DNA of 64,000 bases from Torulaspora globosa (lineage: Eukaryota; Ascomycota; Saccharomycetes; Saccharomycetales; Saccharomycetaceae), in the NCBI RefSeq assembly GCF_014133895.1, contig NC_050729.1, positions 1,116,001-1,180,000 on the forward strand, written 5' to 3'. Under the pieces are notes generated by a model. The model was given only the letters and a program-made list of their open reading frames with translations, made no database searches and was not told the DNA's origin. Below, piece after piece: positions 56,801 to 64,000 of this stretch (positions are counted from its first letter, which is position 1; each line of letters starts with the position of its first letter). The position numbers and the translations under genes were made by a program.

Positions 56801-58170
56801 GTGGCAGAAGATCCAATTTTCAAGAAATCCAATGCCGTCTTTGATTCCTGGTTAAGCTCTAGCAACTCGAAAGTCCTATTGCCTACATCATTTGCTTCTT
56901 TCAATGCAGATTCGTCTAGATTCGATTCATTGTAGGTAATCCATTTGGATAATTGCTCGACAAGTTGAGGAGCATCGACGGAGTGGTACAGCGAGGGATC
57001 GAGTGAGTTTTTCGCTAGTTCCAACAGCTCTTGGCGCTTTTTGTCCTCGCTTAAAAAGAAACCGTAACCATATTCTGGATTATTGCTTAGAACAGTTGGG
57101 CTTGAATACTCATTTAAAATCTCCAAATTGCTTGAAAATAACTGCTTAAGGACTTTGAGGTATGCATTCTCAAGATTTATAGCACCCTTTATTGAGGAGC
57201 TTAGCTCGGTAGCGTCATCACTACTTTCTGCAAAAGTGTCGCCCAAAAATAAGTAAGAATCAGGTTTCTCTGACTTGGCGTTAGAAACGATTTCCCTCAA
57301 TGCCTTCCCAACATCCTTCAATTCGCCAACTTTCGAAAGTAGCACATTGTCGATATTCCTCTCGATCAGCTTGTCGAAATCATCAAAAAAGTCTAACAAA
57401 AGGGGTTCAAAGTCTCTTGCATTTGATCTTTGACAAGAGCTCTGCACAATTACAATTTTGCGAACGCTTGATGGTACTGACTCCCACAATTGGTCCTTAT
57501 TCCATGGTCTATACGCTTTTATATCGAGTAAAGCTGTATCACAAGGCAAATTTTCAGTGAATTCATAACCGTAGGGTGACAGGTTGACTATTAAAACTGA
57601 TGGTGAACCTGAAGGACCGTTGTAGAGCTCGAAACTTTCCAAATTCAAATTTGAAATGTCCTCTACTTCTTCAGCTAATTCTGTTGCGGCAGGTTCGACG
57701 CCATATTTTCCAGTGGCCTTGCTATAATTGATGAAGTGGAAAACGGGCTCAGAAAACTGAGTGGCAGTTTCGTTCGCAATTTTAGCATTCTTCAACGCGG
57801 CATCACCATTGCTGGAAACCAAGATTGGTATTGATAGATCCTTAAACGCTGTAATAACCGAGTAGTCCTGAAGCTTTAAATCTATGTTGACCACAATCGC
57901 GAAACCTTTTAAGGATTGCAAATGTGGTAACGCCTTCAACAAGGTTAATTCTTCGGTGAACACCGTTAGGAACGAATCTTTCTTCAGTTCCTCTATAATT
58001 TCACTAAAGGGATCACAGTTGCTTAAAAGTCTAATCGAACCTTGGACATCTGTAAGCTCCGATTTTGTTGCCTTAGAGGCGACCGTGTAAAAGATTCGAG
58101 ATGATGGATTCGCTGCCTGGGCGAACTTGATCAATGCTCCAGTAATCGTCGATATCGACGACGTTGTCAT
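53893..58170 (-). CDS. MET5: Sulfite reductase beta subunit (hemoprotein)
   Basis: 1425 residues (S. cerevisiae Met5/Ecm17 is 1442). N-terminal ~650 residues resemble the fungal pyruvate-oxidoreductase-like part; then a flavodoxin-like domain (IYYASDGGNASALAKRLG, ITSTAGQGEFPQDGKAFW); then two ferredoxin-sulfite reductase repeats. Near the C-terminus CVGLPTC (about residues 1281-1287) and TGCPNGC (about 1326-1330) supply the four cysteines for the 4Fe-4S cluster coupled to sirohaem. With Met10 it reduces sulfite to sulfide for methionine and cysteine synthesis. TATA and Met31/32-type cores lie upstream. Confidence 0.96.
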   Translation of the reverse strand: MTTSSISTITGALIKFAQAANPSSRIFYTVASKATKSELTDVQGSIRLLSNCDPFSEIIEELKKDSFLTVFTEELTLLKALPHLQSLKGFAIVVNIDLKLQDYSVITAFKDLSIPILVSSNGDAALKNAKIANETATQFSEPVFHFINYSKATGKYGVEPAATELAEEVEDISNLNLESFELYNGPSGSPSVLIVNLSPYGYEFTENLPCDTALLDIKAYRPWNKDQLWESVPSSVRKIVIVQSSCQRSNARDFEPLLLDFFDDFDKLIERNIDNVLLSKVGELKDVGKALREIVSNAKSEKPDSYLFLGDTFAESSDDATELSSSIKGAINLENAYLKVLKQLFSSNLEILNEYSSPTVLSNNPEYGYGFFLSEDKKRQELLELAKNSLDPSLYHSVDAPQLVEQLSKWITYNESNLDESALKEANDVGNRTFELLELNQESKTALDFLKIGSSATDYSFKSRWLIGSDAWSYDLGNSGVHQTLFSKKNLNILLIDSEPYKDVSNSHRRKKDVGLYAMNAGDVYVASVAVYSSYTQLLTALIEASKFNGPSIVLAYLPYRSETDTPIEVLKETKNAVESGYWPLYRYNPSIADEEEKFKLDSAVIKRELQNFLDRENKLTLLSKRDPDLARNLKQSASDVITAKQEKRSKLAYDQLLDGLSGPPLHIYYASDGGNASALAKRLGTRAAARGLKSTVLSMEDIIFEELPGEENVIFITSTAGQGEFPQDGKAFWDFIKSTTDLDLASLNFGVFGLGDSQYWPRKEDKHYYNRPATQLFKRLELLTAKPLLDLGLGDDQDADGYHTGYGPWEAELWKALGVANAAVPDEPKPWNNEDMKLASNFLRGTIVEGLADESTGAIHAYDQQLTKFHGIYMQDDRDIRETRKAQGLEPYYIFMARVRLPGGIATPEQWLVLDRLSDETGNGTIKLTTRATFQLHGVVKRNLKHTIRAMNSTLMDTLAACGDVNRNVMVSALPGNAKVHAQVSEIGAKISEFFLPKTTAYHEIWLSGTDERDYNDDWSSIFENRKEGPTKKKTLVGGNALVDVEPLYTNVYLPRKFKVNITVPPYNDVDVWASDVGLIAIIDNNQQLTGFNMYVGGGMGTTHNNKKTYPRLGSSFGFVSVQDTIPAIEAVMIVQRDNGDRENRKHARLKYTVDDMGPDVFKKKVEEITGKKFLPEKAYQIDSNQDYFGWVKDETGLNHFTVFVENGRVEDTVNLAQKTGFRKIAQLMQKNKSGHFRLTGNQHALICGIKDEHLDEYKKIMKRYNLDNTDFSGLRLSSASCVGLPTCGLAMAESERYMPLLITKLENILEEYGLRHDSVVMRMTGCPNGCARPWLAEVALIGKAPDTYNMMLGGGFHGQRLNKLYRASIKEHEIVTILTDLFRRWALERNEGEHFGDFVIRVGLIKPTTEGKYFHDDVAEEAL

Positions 58171-58257
58171 TTTTCGTTGAATTGCGGAGCTCGGAGGAGC
58201 TGAAATTGCTTGACCAACTGTTTAAGTAACAGCCTCTGAGCTTCGCAGATCCTGGAT

Positions 58258-58484
58258 CTTATATACTAGAGCAGTAAGTTGACCGCTCTTCGTTTGGAAA
58301 CACTGTTTTTGAAACTGTCAGAGCTTATTCCAGCTATTATGCCGCGAGCCATATGTGTGGCTGCGTTATTTTACCAGAATCGATCGTCATTGGGGCAGCA
58401 CTCGTCTCGCTGTCCAAGAAGCATGACATGTGTGGCCCTCGCGACAGGCAAGCCTCAACTAAGCTGCGATGTCAGGTGACCTGA
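58258..58484 (-). promoter_or_regulatory. MET5 promoter: TATA box, two TGTGGC cores, one palindrome
   Basis: On the MET5 strand a TATA box TATATAAG lies at 58258-58265, ~90 bp upstream. The Met31/Met32 core TGTGGC appears on + at 58356-58361 and 58431-58436, 185 and 260 bp from the start. TCAGGTGACCTGA at 58472-58484 is a perfect palindrome that partly resembles a Cbf1 site, but no true CACGTG is present. No gene in 58171-58568. Confidence 0.55.
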
Positions 58485-58568
58485 AATACAGAGCTCGTGT
58501 CAAACATGTGATTATCACGGGGATATTTGAGAAGTCCGTGCTTAACTATCGCTCAAGCTGACCAGAGC

Positions 58569-58891
58569 TTATTTGGCTGATTGTTCGTTACGCTCTATTT
58601 CCAGCACTTGCCTTACGGTCATTGAAGCTATTAATGCATTTCCCCCGTGTTTTGTCTGATCCAATTGTTTCTGTGCTTCGCTTTCCAGCTGCTCAATGTG
58701 CTGTTCTTGTACCTGTTTACACCGTCTAGCAGTCTCCTCATCTAGATTGTGCACCATTGTTAGTAAAAGAAATCTCGTAGGAAGACCACTGTCCATGTTC
58801 GGGTAGATCAGGTAGCCGCCGTCAACATACACTTATCAAGTAGCTTCTGTATAATCTTCTCCTTCAACTTTTGCTTCTCCTCATCGTTCAT
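58569..58891 (-). CDS. NBL1: Borealin-like chromosomal passenger subunit Nbl1, two exons
   Basis: Spliced CDS on minus: exon 1 is 58891-58831 and exon 2 is 58741-58569, joined across an 89-bp intron. The product is 77 residues: MNDEEKQKLKEKIIQKLLDK continuing into YEETARRCKQ and ending LEIERNEQSAK, entirely helical. Splice signals are canonical: 5' GTATGT (58830-58825), branch TACTAAC (58765-58759), 3' CTAG (ending 58742). Reading through the intron fails to give a sensible protein. S. cerevisiae NBL1 (YHR199C-A) is a 73-residue intron-containing gene at the same place, beside RPN10. Known role: Ipl1-Sli15-Bir1-Nbl1 complex at centromeres and spindle. Confidence 0.88.
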
Positions 58892-59048
58892 TGTTGAGGA
58901 TATGCTCACCACAATAGACAAGGACTTATGAGCAGAATGAACTTTCGAAAGGGTGCTGCAGAAGCATTTATATGCTATTGCATTCAGGTATGCCTTTCGA
59001 AATGTGACACAAAATCTAAACGAACCACAAAATCGGAAAACAAAAATC

Positions 59049-59112
59049 TTACCCGCACTTTGCAGCCACCAGTTTCCGGGTAACAGAAATCTGATAGCGA
59101 CTATTTGCCACC
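59049..59112 (+). promoter_or_regulatory. RPN10-NBL1 divergent promoter: two Reb1 sites and a PACE element
   Basis: TTTGCCACC at 59104-59112 is the exact reverse complement of PACE (GGTGGCAAA), the Rpn4 site of proteasome genes, 77 bp before the RPN10 ATG. TTACCCG at 59049-59055 and CGGGTAA at 59077-59083 match Reb1. Confidence 0.8.
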
Positions 59113-59188
59113 TTAGAATCAGGACATATAGGGACGGATCAATATAATCCTGGAGGACGTAATTTAGTAGGTCAGAAGAGGTCTGGAC

Positions 59189-59998
59189 ATGGTTTTGGAG
59201 GCTACGATTATTGTTATTGACAACTCTGAATACTCCAGAAACGGAGACTTTCCTAGGACGCGTTTCGAGGCCCAAATCGATGCAGTAGAATATATCTTTC
59301 AGGCGAAGCGCAATGGCAATCCTGAAAATACGGTAGGTCTGATATCTTCTGCGGGTTCTAATCCTCGTGTGCTGTCAACCTTCACTTCCGAGTTTGGTAA
59401 AATTCTTACCGGTTTGCACGACACAAAGATAGAGGGATCGACTCATTTGGGGACCGCTATGCAGATTGCCGCACTTACCCTTAAGCATCGCCAGAATAAA
59501 GTACAGCACCAAAGGATTGTGGTGTTTGTTTGCAGTCCGATCAAGGACAAGCGGGATGAGCTGCTGAAATTGGCCAAAAAGCTGAAGAAAAACAGTATAA
59601 GCGTGGATATCATCAGCTTTGGTGAGACGGATACCAATGCCCAGCTATTGGAGGAGTTTATTGAGACCGTGAATAATTCGCAGGACGAAAGTAGCCATCT
59701 TGTGACAGTGTCACCTGGACCAAGATTACTATACGAGCACATCGCGTCATCGCCGGTAATCCTGGAGGAAGGGGCTGCCGGAATGGGAGGTTTTGATGGA
59801 TCTGCTGCTGGTGACAATGCCTTCATGGACTTTGGTGTGGATCCATCGATGGACCCTGAACTGGCTATGGCGCTGCGTCTGTCGATGGAAGAAGAGCAAC
59901 AAAGGCAGCAGAGGCTAAGACAGCAGCAGCAAGAACAGGAGCAGCAATCCCAGGCAGTTCAAGAAGACAATGAGCAGGGACAAGAACCAAAGACCTAG
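59189..59998 (+). CDS. RPN10: Proteasome ubiquitin receptor Rpn10
   Basis: 269 residues (S. cerevisiae Rpn10 is 268). VWA domain over residues 1-190 with the very conserved EATIIVIDNSEYSRNGD and EGSTHLGTAMQIAALTLKHR. A single ubiquitin-interacting motif sits at residues ~222-236 (DPELAMALRLSMEEE), followed by a Gln-rich tail encoded by CAG/CAA repeats. Subunit at the base-lid interface of the 26S proteasome that binds polyubiquitin. Controlled by a PACE element. Confidence 0.96.
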   Translation: MVLEATIIVIDNSEYSRNGDFPRTRFEAQIDAVEYIFQAKRNGNPENTVGLISSAGSNPRVLSTFTSEFGKILTGLHDTKIEGSTHLGTAMQIAALTLKHRQNKVQHQRIVVFVCSPIKDKRDELLKLAKKLKKNSISVDIISFGETDTNAQLLEEFIETVNNSQDESSHLVTVSPGPRLLYEHIASSPVILEEGAAGMGGFDGSAAGDNAFMDFGVDPSMDPELAMALRLSMEEEQQRQQRLRQQQQEQEQQSQAVQEDNEQGQEPKT

Positions 59999-60053
59999 GA
60001 CGCTATATTAGACAGTCTAAAAGGTCGGGCGCTTACTGCGCTCAAAGCGACCG

Positions 60054-60060
60054 TTACCCG
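60054..60060 (+). promoter_or_regulatory. Reb1 site in the IML1 promoter
   Basis: TTACCCG, 120 bp before the IML1 ATG; a near-match TTACCGG follows at 60065-60071. Short RPN10-IML1 interval of 181 bp. Confidence 0.5.
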
Positions 60061-60179
60061 GCAATTACCGGGAAGCATCAAGTAACTAGACATGTAACAT
60101 AAACCCTATGTAACCCAGCAGCGTTAACTCCCTTTCATCTGGTCTGACCGAGCCTTTCCGGATGCCCCGTGATGGTCCC

Positions 60180-63100
60180 ATGTTTACGAGCCTACGAGGC
60201 AAAAGCCAGCGACCTTTGTCTTCAACCACATCAGAGGTTGCGCGGAGTAATAACCTAACGAACGCGAATAGCATCCAGCTGAGTGCTGGTAATTTGACTG
60301 TGGGATCTAATCAGAAATCTGGGCAATATGGTAATGGGAGGACGGATGGAAGCAGGGGCGCTGGCGTCTCTGCGATGCAGAAGCCCTCAGCTTCAATGGC
60401 GAAAGCGGTAAATGTGGATAAGTCTCCCATCCCAGAATCGCATGCTGGTGGTCGTGAGAGGGAGAGAGCCATCTTGAAGCCTTTGGAACTGGTATACCAT
60501 GAGCCGCGATACTCAAGCGATTTGGTCATGATCAACCTGTCAGACTTGCCAGAAATCTCGGAGGGAGATATATGCGAGCTGAGAACGTACCACAAGGTTC
60601 CTGGAGCCAATGGCCGCAAGATTTATTTCGTGGCCAAGGATTTCGACTCTGAGACCAAGAGAAGGATTAAGAGTCCTCAAGTTTCGGTTTTGTCAGGACA
60701 ATTGCAATCGCTCTTGGATCTGCCAGCCAGATCAAAAGTATGGTTGAGATCAAAGCAGAAAGCAAAATGCGAAGCTGATCTTGTCGAACTTAACATAAAG
60801 GATTGCCTCCTAAACAGGGGCGATATGTGGTGTTTTTCCTCTCAATTGGTTGGAACCTGCGTATTTTCAAGCCAAAGGTTGACCTTTCTCAGCTCAATTC
60901 GAGCCACCGTCAGAGGAGTTTACAGAGAAGGTAAGAAGATACTTTCAGGATACATTGGTGAAAAGACAAGAGTCGTGTTTCGATCTGAGAGTGCGCGTCT
61001 AATATTTCTGATTCAGATTACTGATGAAATGTGGAACTTTGAAGAATCTGGTGAACAGCTATTTCAAAAGATGGTTAATTCTCTGTTCCCGAAAATATTC
61101 AAGCGCTGGAAGGACATTGACACGCATCATAGCATTACGATTGCATTTGCATCGTCAGTTGATTTCTCAGATGTGCCATTTAGAGAGCTGAAGCCCGGCG
61201 AGATATTGAAGAATACAACTGATTTTTTTAGAATAGTAGTCGATCAGGTTCATGTGATTCATTGGGTGGAAATTATGGAAACCTTGAGGCGAGAATTCAT
61301 GCGACTGACTAAGGATATCTTAAACGTGATGACTGAAGAAAGGCACAGTGTCATTAAGGGGAGATTTTCGCCAGTAATCAAGTCGAACATTCTCGAGCTG
61401 GTTAACTTTGCTACGACGATTCTAACAGATCCTTTCAGGCAACCGGATCTACGACATACAACAACTCATGTTATTATTATTAGTCCCGGTTCTGGACTCT
61501 ACGATGTGGACTATGATTTACTCAAATTAACGGGAAAAAAGCTACTATCGTTGGAAATGAACATGGATTTGGTATGTCTTTCACGAGCTCCGTTACATGT
61601 CGTGCCACTGTTCAGGTATTTAGATTATGATCGAAAGATCCATCATTGTAGTCCAACCTGGTTGAGTATCTTTTATTGGAATGACTCCTCTGAGGGCTGG
61701 TATCCAAGGTGTAAAATTTACGACCTGCAGATGATGGGCCTCACGGAGAATGACGTTATGCAAGAAGTGCATGTGGAAGGTCTGCAGATTAAAAAAGATA
61801 AAAAGACCATTAAGCAGTTCATGGAAAGCTACGATAATTCAGTTTTCCACTGCAAAATTCCAAGCTCAGATCCAATTGATAACTATCCGATGCGCGTCCC
61901 TGGCAAGAAGCAATCAGACCCTAACAATAGGTCACGAGCGAATACGAGCTTCGAATGGAATGCCCCGAAAGTTGCGGATGCTGTCCTTGAAGAAGTACAG
62001 AAAACTAAGGTTCTGGCGAGCCTCTATACAGTAAGAAATGATAGTTATGCTGATACAACAGAGAAGAGCAAGACATTGAGTCCTCTAGGAACTAGAAGAC
62101 AAACTGCCGTCGATACGCTTAAAGGGATTACTAGGAAAACTTCCGTCAAAGATTTTACTCACAAGATTGTAAACCGATTGATGCCTGGATGGGATAGGGA
62201 TTCGGCGAAGGAAAGTAGTCTGGTTGGTCCATCAGCCGCAGCTGCGACGGTTCCTAAGTCGACTGAAGGAGACTTGAATGAAGAGAATATGACACAGTCC
62301 ACACCTAAACTTTCCAGTCCAACAATCGTAAAGACTTTAGATGCCTTAAATCAGCGAGATGGACGTAACAACATGTCTCCCGTCTACAACCATTCAATTC
62401 GTGGGTCTGTCAGTACTCTGAACTCACAAAAAGAAAGTGCGCCACTTCCGAATGAAAGGAAAACGAATTCAAGCAGCAGAGGGACCGATGGCGAAATCAT
62501 CGAGTCGATTGATGCTAACTGGATAGAGGTCAAAAATCCCTCTCTTCCGGTGAGTAATGAGCTGGCAGGACAAATGCTGCCTCCCCGATGGAATGACGTA
62601 TTACCGCGATATGTTGCGAAGAAGTACAGCAAATGGCGGTCTTTCACGACTCCGGCTGATTTACCCATTACTATATCCAGTTTTCCTTCCAAGAAAGATT
62701 TTGAAAGTAACTTTATTCTCAGAAACCATTCAGTAATGTTAAATCCAGATCAGGAATCTTCATCTCGGAGTTATAAACACCTTTTACGTGACCTAGTCTA
62801 TATGAGACTTGTGACTGGCTTTCAGATATGTGTTGGCAAGCAGGCTAAATTAGTCGAGCTGAGCGACAATCAAGGTAGTACCGAAAATCCTATTGCAAAA
62901 TACATTGGAGACAAATGGACAAACATTAAGATCTATATGATGATAGACTCCGAGATACATCGTCTTTCTTGTGGGATTGATGGTGTTATTGATGTCCAAC
63001 GGTACATTAGGAAAAATGAAGAAAATCCATACGAGCGAGTCCCCACCTATATACCGCTTGTCAAGACAAGGTACGAAAATGCCTACCGTAGTGCTGAGAT

Positions 63101-64000
63101 TGACCCATTACATGCGACTCGAAGCTCATTCAACTGGAATCAAATTGATCAAGTCATAGCAGGTTATGGAGACTGCGGTTTTAATAAGAAATCCTATGGT
63201 TTCAGATCCAAGTTGGTTGTGTTGCCTACAGATCTCCCTTCTAAGACTTTCTCTTCTGTAATCAATGGTAGGAGCGAGACATTGACACCAGAAGAAATAC
63301 GATTAGAAGGTCTGAGGAGATTGATTTCTTCAATCAACAGGATCAAACAACGGGCGACCAAGGAGAAAAGTTGCCACAATACGAAGAGGGAGGAGATTCA
63401 GCAAGAAATCAAATTTTACACTGGCTCACTGTTTGATTTCATTAACGAGCAAAAAGAATCTCTTGAAAGATCTGCGCTAGATTTCAAGGATTCCATTTTC
63501 GCCGATGACAAGACACAAATAAAGAAAGATGTTGATTTAAACACATTATCTCAAAAATTACAGCAGGGAAGTAATCCCTTGCCTTTGTTCAATCGTAAAT
63601 GGCATTGGAAGAAACATCAAAACAGTTTCATAGGCGCCGAGATGGTCAATTGGTTAATAACCAATTTTGGTGATATCAACACGCGTGAGGAGGCAGTCGA
63701 GTACGGACAAAGCTTAATGGAGAAAGGTCTATTTGTTCATGTGTTGAACAAGCATGGGTTCCTGGATGGACACTATTTCTACCAGCTTTCGCCTGAATAT
63801 GTTGTTGATCAGAAGAAATCTGAGAAGGCAACTCCTGAGGACAAACCCATTACCGCCAGTAAACGTAGTAAGAGAGGGGACTCGGTAAGCATTTCTTCTG
63901 AAAGCAATACAGGCGCTTTTTCGGTGACACTCAGCGGTACAAACTCCCACATATCACAAGATAGCGCATCCGAATTAAAAGATTCGAGGGATGCGAAGAA
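60180..64000 (+). CDS. IML1: SEACIT/GATOR1 subunit Iml1 (3' truncated by window edge)
   Basis: Open from the ATG at 60180 to the end of the window, about 1273 of an expected ~1580 residues. An in-frame ATG at 60162 would add six residues, but MFTSLRGKSQRP aligns with the S. cerevisiae start, so I chose 60180. Conserved blocks: VMINLSDLPEISEGDICELR, NIKDCLLNRGDMW, RSESARLIFLIQITDEMWNF, NFATTILTDPFRQPDLRHTT, WLSIFYWND, KYSKWRSFTTPADLPITI, and a DEP domain at about residues 1137-1210 (RKWHWKKHQNSFIGAEMVNW, GLFVHVLNKHGFLDGHYFYQ). Known role: with Npr2 and Npr3 it is the GTPase-activating complex for Gtr1, restraining TORC1 when amino acids are low; orthologue of DEPDC5. It follows MET5 as on chromosome X. 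Confidence 0.95.
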   Translation, partial: MFTSLRGKSQRPLSSTTSEVARSNNLTNANSIQLSAGNLTVGSNQKSGQYGNGRTDGSRGAGVSAMQKPSASMAKAVNVDKSPIPESHAGGRERERAILKPLELVYHEPRYSSDLVMINLSDLPEISEGDICELRTYHKVPGANGRKIYFVAKDFDSETKRRIKSPQVSVLSGQLQSLLDLPARSKVWLRSKQKAKCEADLVELNIKDCLLNRGDMWCFSSQLVGTCVFSSQRLTFLSSIRATVRGVYREGKKILSGYIGEKTRVVFRSESARLIFLIQITDEMWNFEESGEQLFQKMVNSLFPKIFKRWKDIDTHHSITIAFASSVDFSDVPFRELKPGEILKNTTDFFRIVVDQVHVIHWVEIMETLRREFMRLTKDILNVMTEERHSVIKGRFSPVIKSNILELVNFATTILTDPFRQPDLRHTTTHVIIISPGSGLYDVDYDLLKLTGKKLLSLEMNMDLVCLSRAPLHVVPLFRYLDYDRKIHHCSPTWLSIFYWNDSSEGWYPRCKIYDLQMMGLTENDVMQEVHVEGLQIKKDKKTIKQFMESYDNSVFHCKIPSSDPIDNYPMRVPGKKQSDPNNRSRANTSFEWNAPKVADAVLEEVQKTKVLASLYTVRNDSYADTTEKSKTLSPLGTRRQTAVDTLKGITRKTSVKDFTHKIVNRLMPGWDRDSAKESSLVGPSAAAATVPKSTEGDLNEENMTQSTPKLSSPTIVKTLDALNQRDGRNNMSPVYNHSIRGSVSTLNSQKESAPLPNERKTNSSSRGTDGEIIESIDANWIEVKNPSLPVSNELAGQMLPPRWNDVLPRYVAKKYSKWRSFTTPADLPITISSFPSKKDFESNFILRNHSVMLNPDQESSSRSYKHLLRDLVYMRLVTGFQICVGKQAKLVELSDNQGSTENPIAKYIGDKWTNIKIYMMIDSEIHRLSCGIDGVIDVQRYIRKNEENPYERVPTYIPLVKTRYENAYRSAEIDPLHATRSSFNWNQIDQVIAGYGDCGFNKKSYGFRSKLVVLPTDLPSKTFSSVINGRSETLTPEEIRLEGLRRLISSINRIKQRATKEKSCHNTKREEIQQEIKFYTGSLFDFINEQKESLERSALDFKDSIFADDKTQIKKDVDLNTLSQKLQQGSNPLPLFNRKWHWKKHQNSFIGAEMVNWLITNFGDINTREEAVEYGQSLMEKGLFVHVLNKHGFLDGHYFYQLSPEYVVDQKKSEKATPEDKPITASKRSKRGDSVSISSESNTGAFSVTLSGTNSHISQDSASELKDSRDAK

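Noticed and set aside
58808..59275. 155-codon minus-strand frame spanning the RPN10-NBL1 promoter
   Set aside because: Only its last ~25 codons (NBL1 exon 1) are real; the rest crosses Reb1 and PACE sites and the RPN10 start.
1..64000. CRISPR arrays, bacterial operons, rRNA genes, centromere or subtelomere
   Set aside because: No regularly spaced repeats, no rRNA-like sequence, no CDEI-CDEII-CDEIII arrangement noticed, and gene order is internal-chromosomal.

Overview
This is nuclear DNA of a budding yeast of the family Saccharomycetaceae that did not go through the whole-genome duplication. The evidence is double synteny: in one line the window interleaves genes that in Saccharomyces cerevisiae lie on separate segments of chromosome XIII left (FPR3, HMG1, WAR1, BET5, CPR3, YML079W, DUS1, ATP18), chromosome X right (ENT3, VPS70, RSF2, EFM3, STR2, MNS1, NMD5, SGM1, MCM22, TIM8, TTI2, MET5, IML1) and chromosome VIII right (CTF8, LNP1, EGD2, MDM31, NVJ1, UTP9, RIX1, AIM18/46, NBL1, RPN10). 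Each gene is present once. The left edge carries the 3' end of an Argonaute gene, so the species has, or recently had, RNA interference. That would fit the Zygosaccharomyces/Torulaspora side better than Lachancea/Kluyveromyces/Eremothecium, but I infer this from memory of RNAi distribution and cannot settle the genus.

Layout. 1-594: Argonaute C-terminus. 978-9322: nucleolar FKBP, HMG-CoA reductase and WAR1-type regulator, all on +. 9399-20791: minus-strand block BET5, ENT3, CPR3, VPS70, cupin, DUS1, RSF2/TDA9. 20.8-22.3 kb: long intergenic region with a doubtful small ORF and an orphan promoter. 22.3-27.0 kb: EFM3, allantoicase DAL2, tiny ATP18 and STR2, in DNA that looks GC-richer. 27.2-41.3 kb: MNS1, CTF8, LNP1, EGD2, MDM31, NVJ1, NMD5, UTP9, SGM1. 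41.3-47.6 kb: the only clearly non-syntenic stretch, a graveyard of Ty3/gypsy polymerase fragments interleaved with four tandem copies (three intact, one broken) of an unrecognised small single-pass membrane protein gene. 47.6-64.0 kb: RIX1, MCM22, TIM8, TTI2, AIM18/46, MET5, intron-containing NBL1, RPN10, and the 5' four-fifths of IML1.

The genes are mostly housekeeping and do not form one pathway. Promoters reveal regulons: PAC/RRPE ribosome-biogenesis elements before the FKBP, DUS1, UTP9 and RIX1; an Rpn4-type PACE site and Reb1 sites before RPN10; Met31/32-type cores before MET5. The most novel item is the small membrane-protein array at 42.7-47.3 kb with its near-identical, palindrome-bearing upstream regions.
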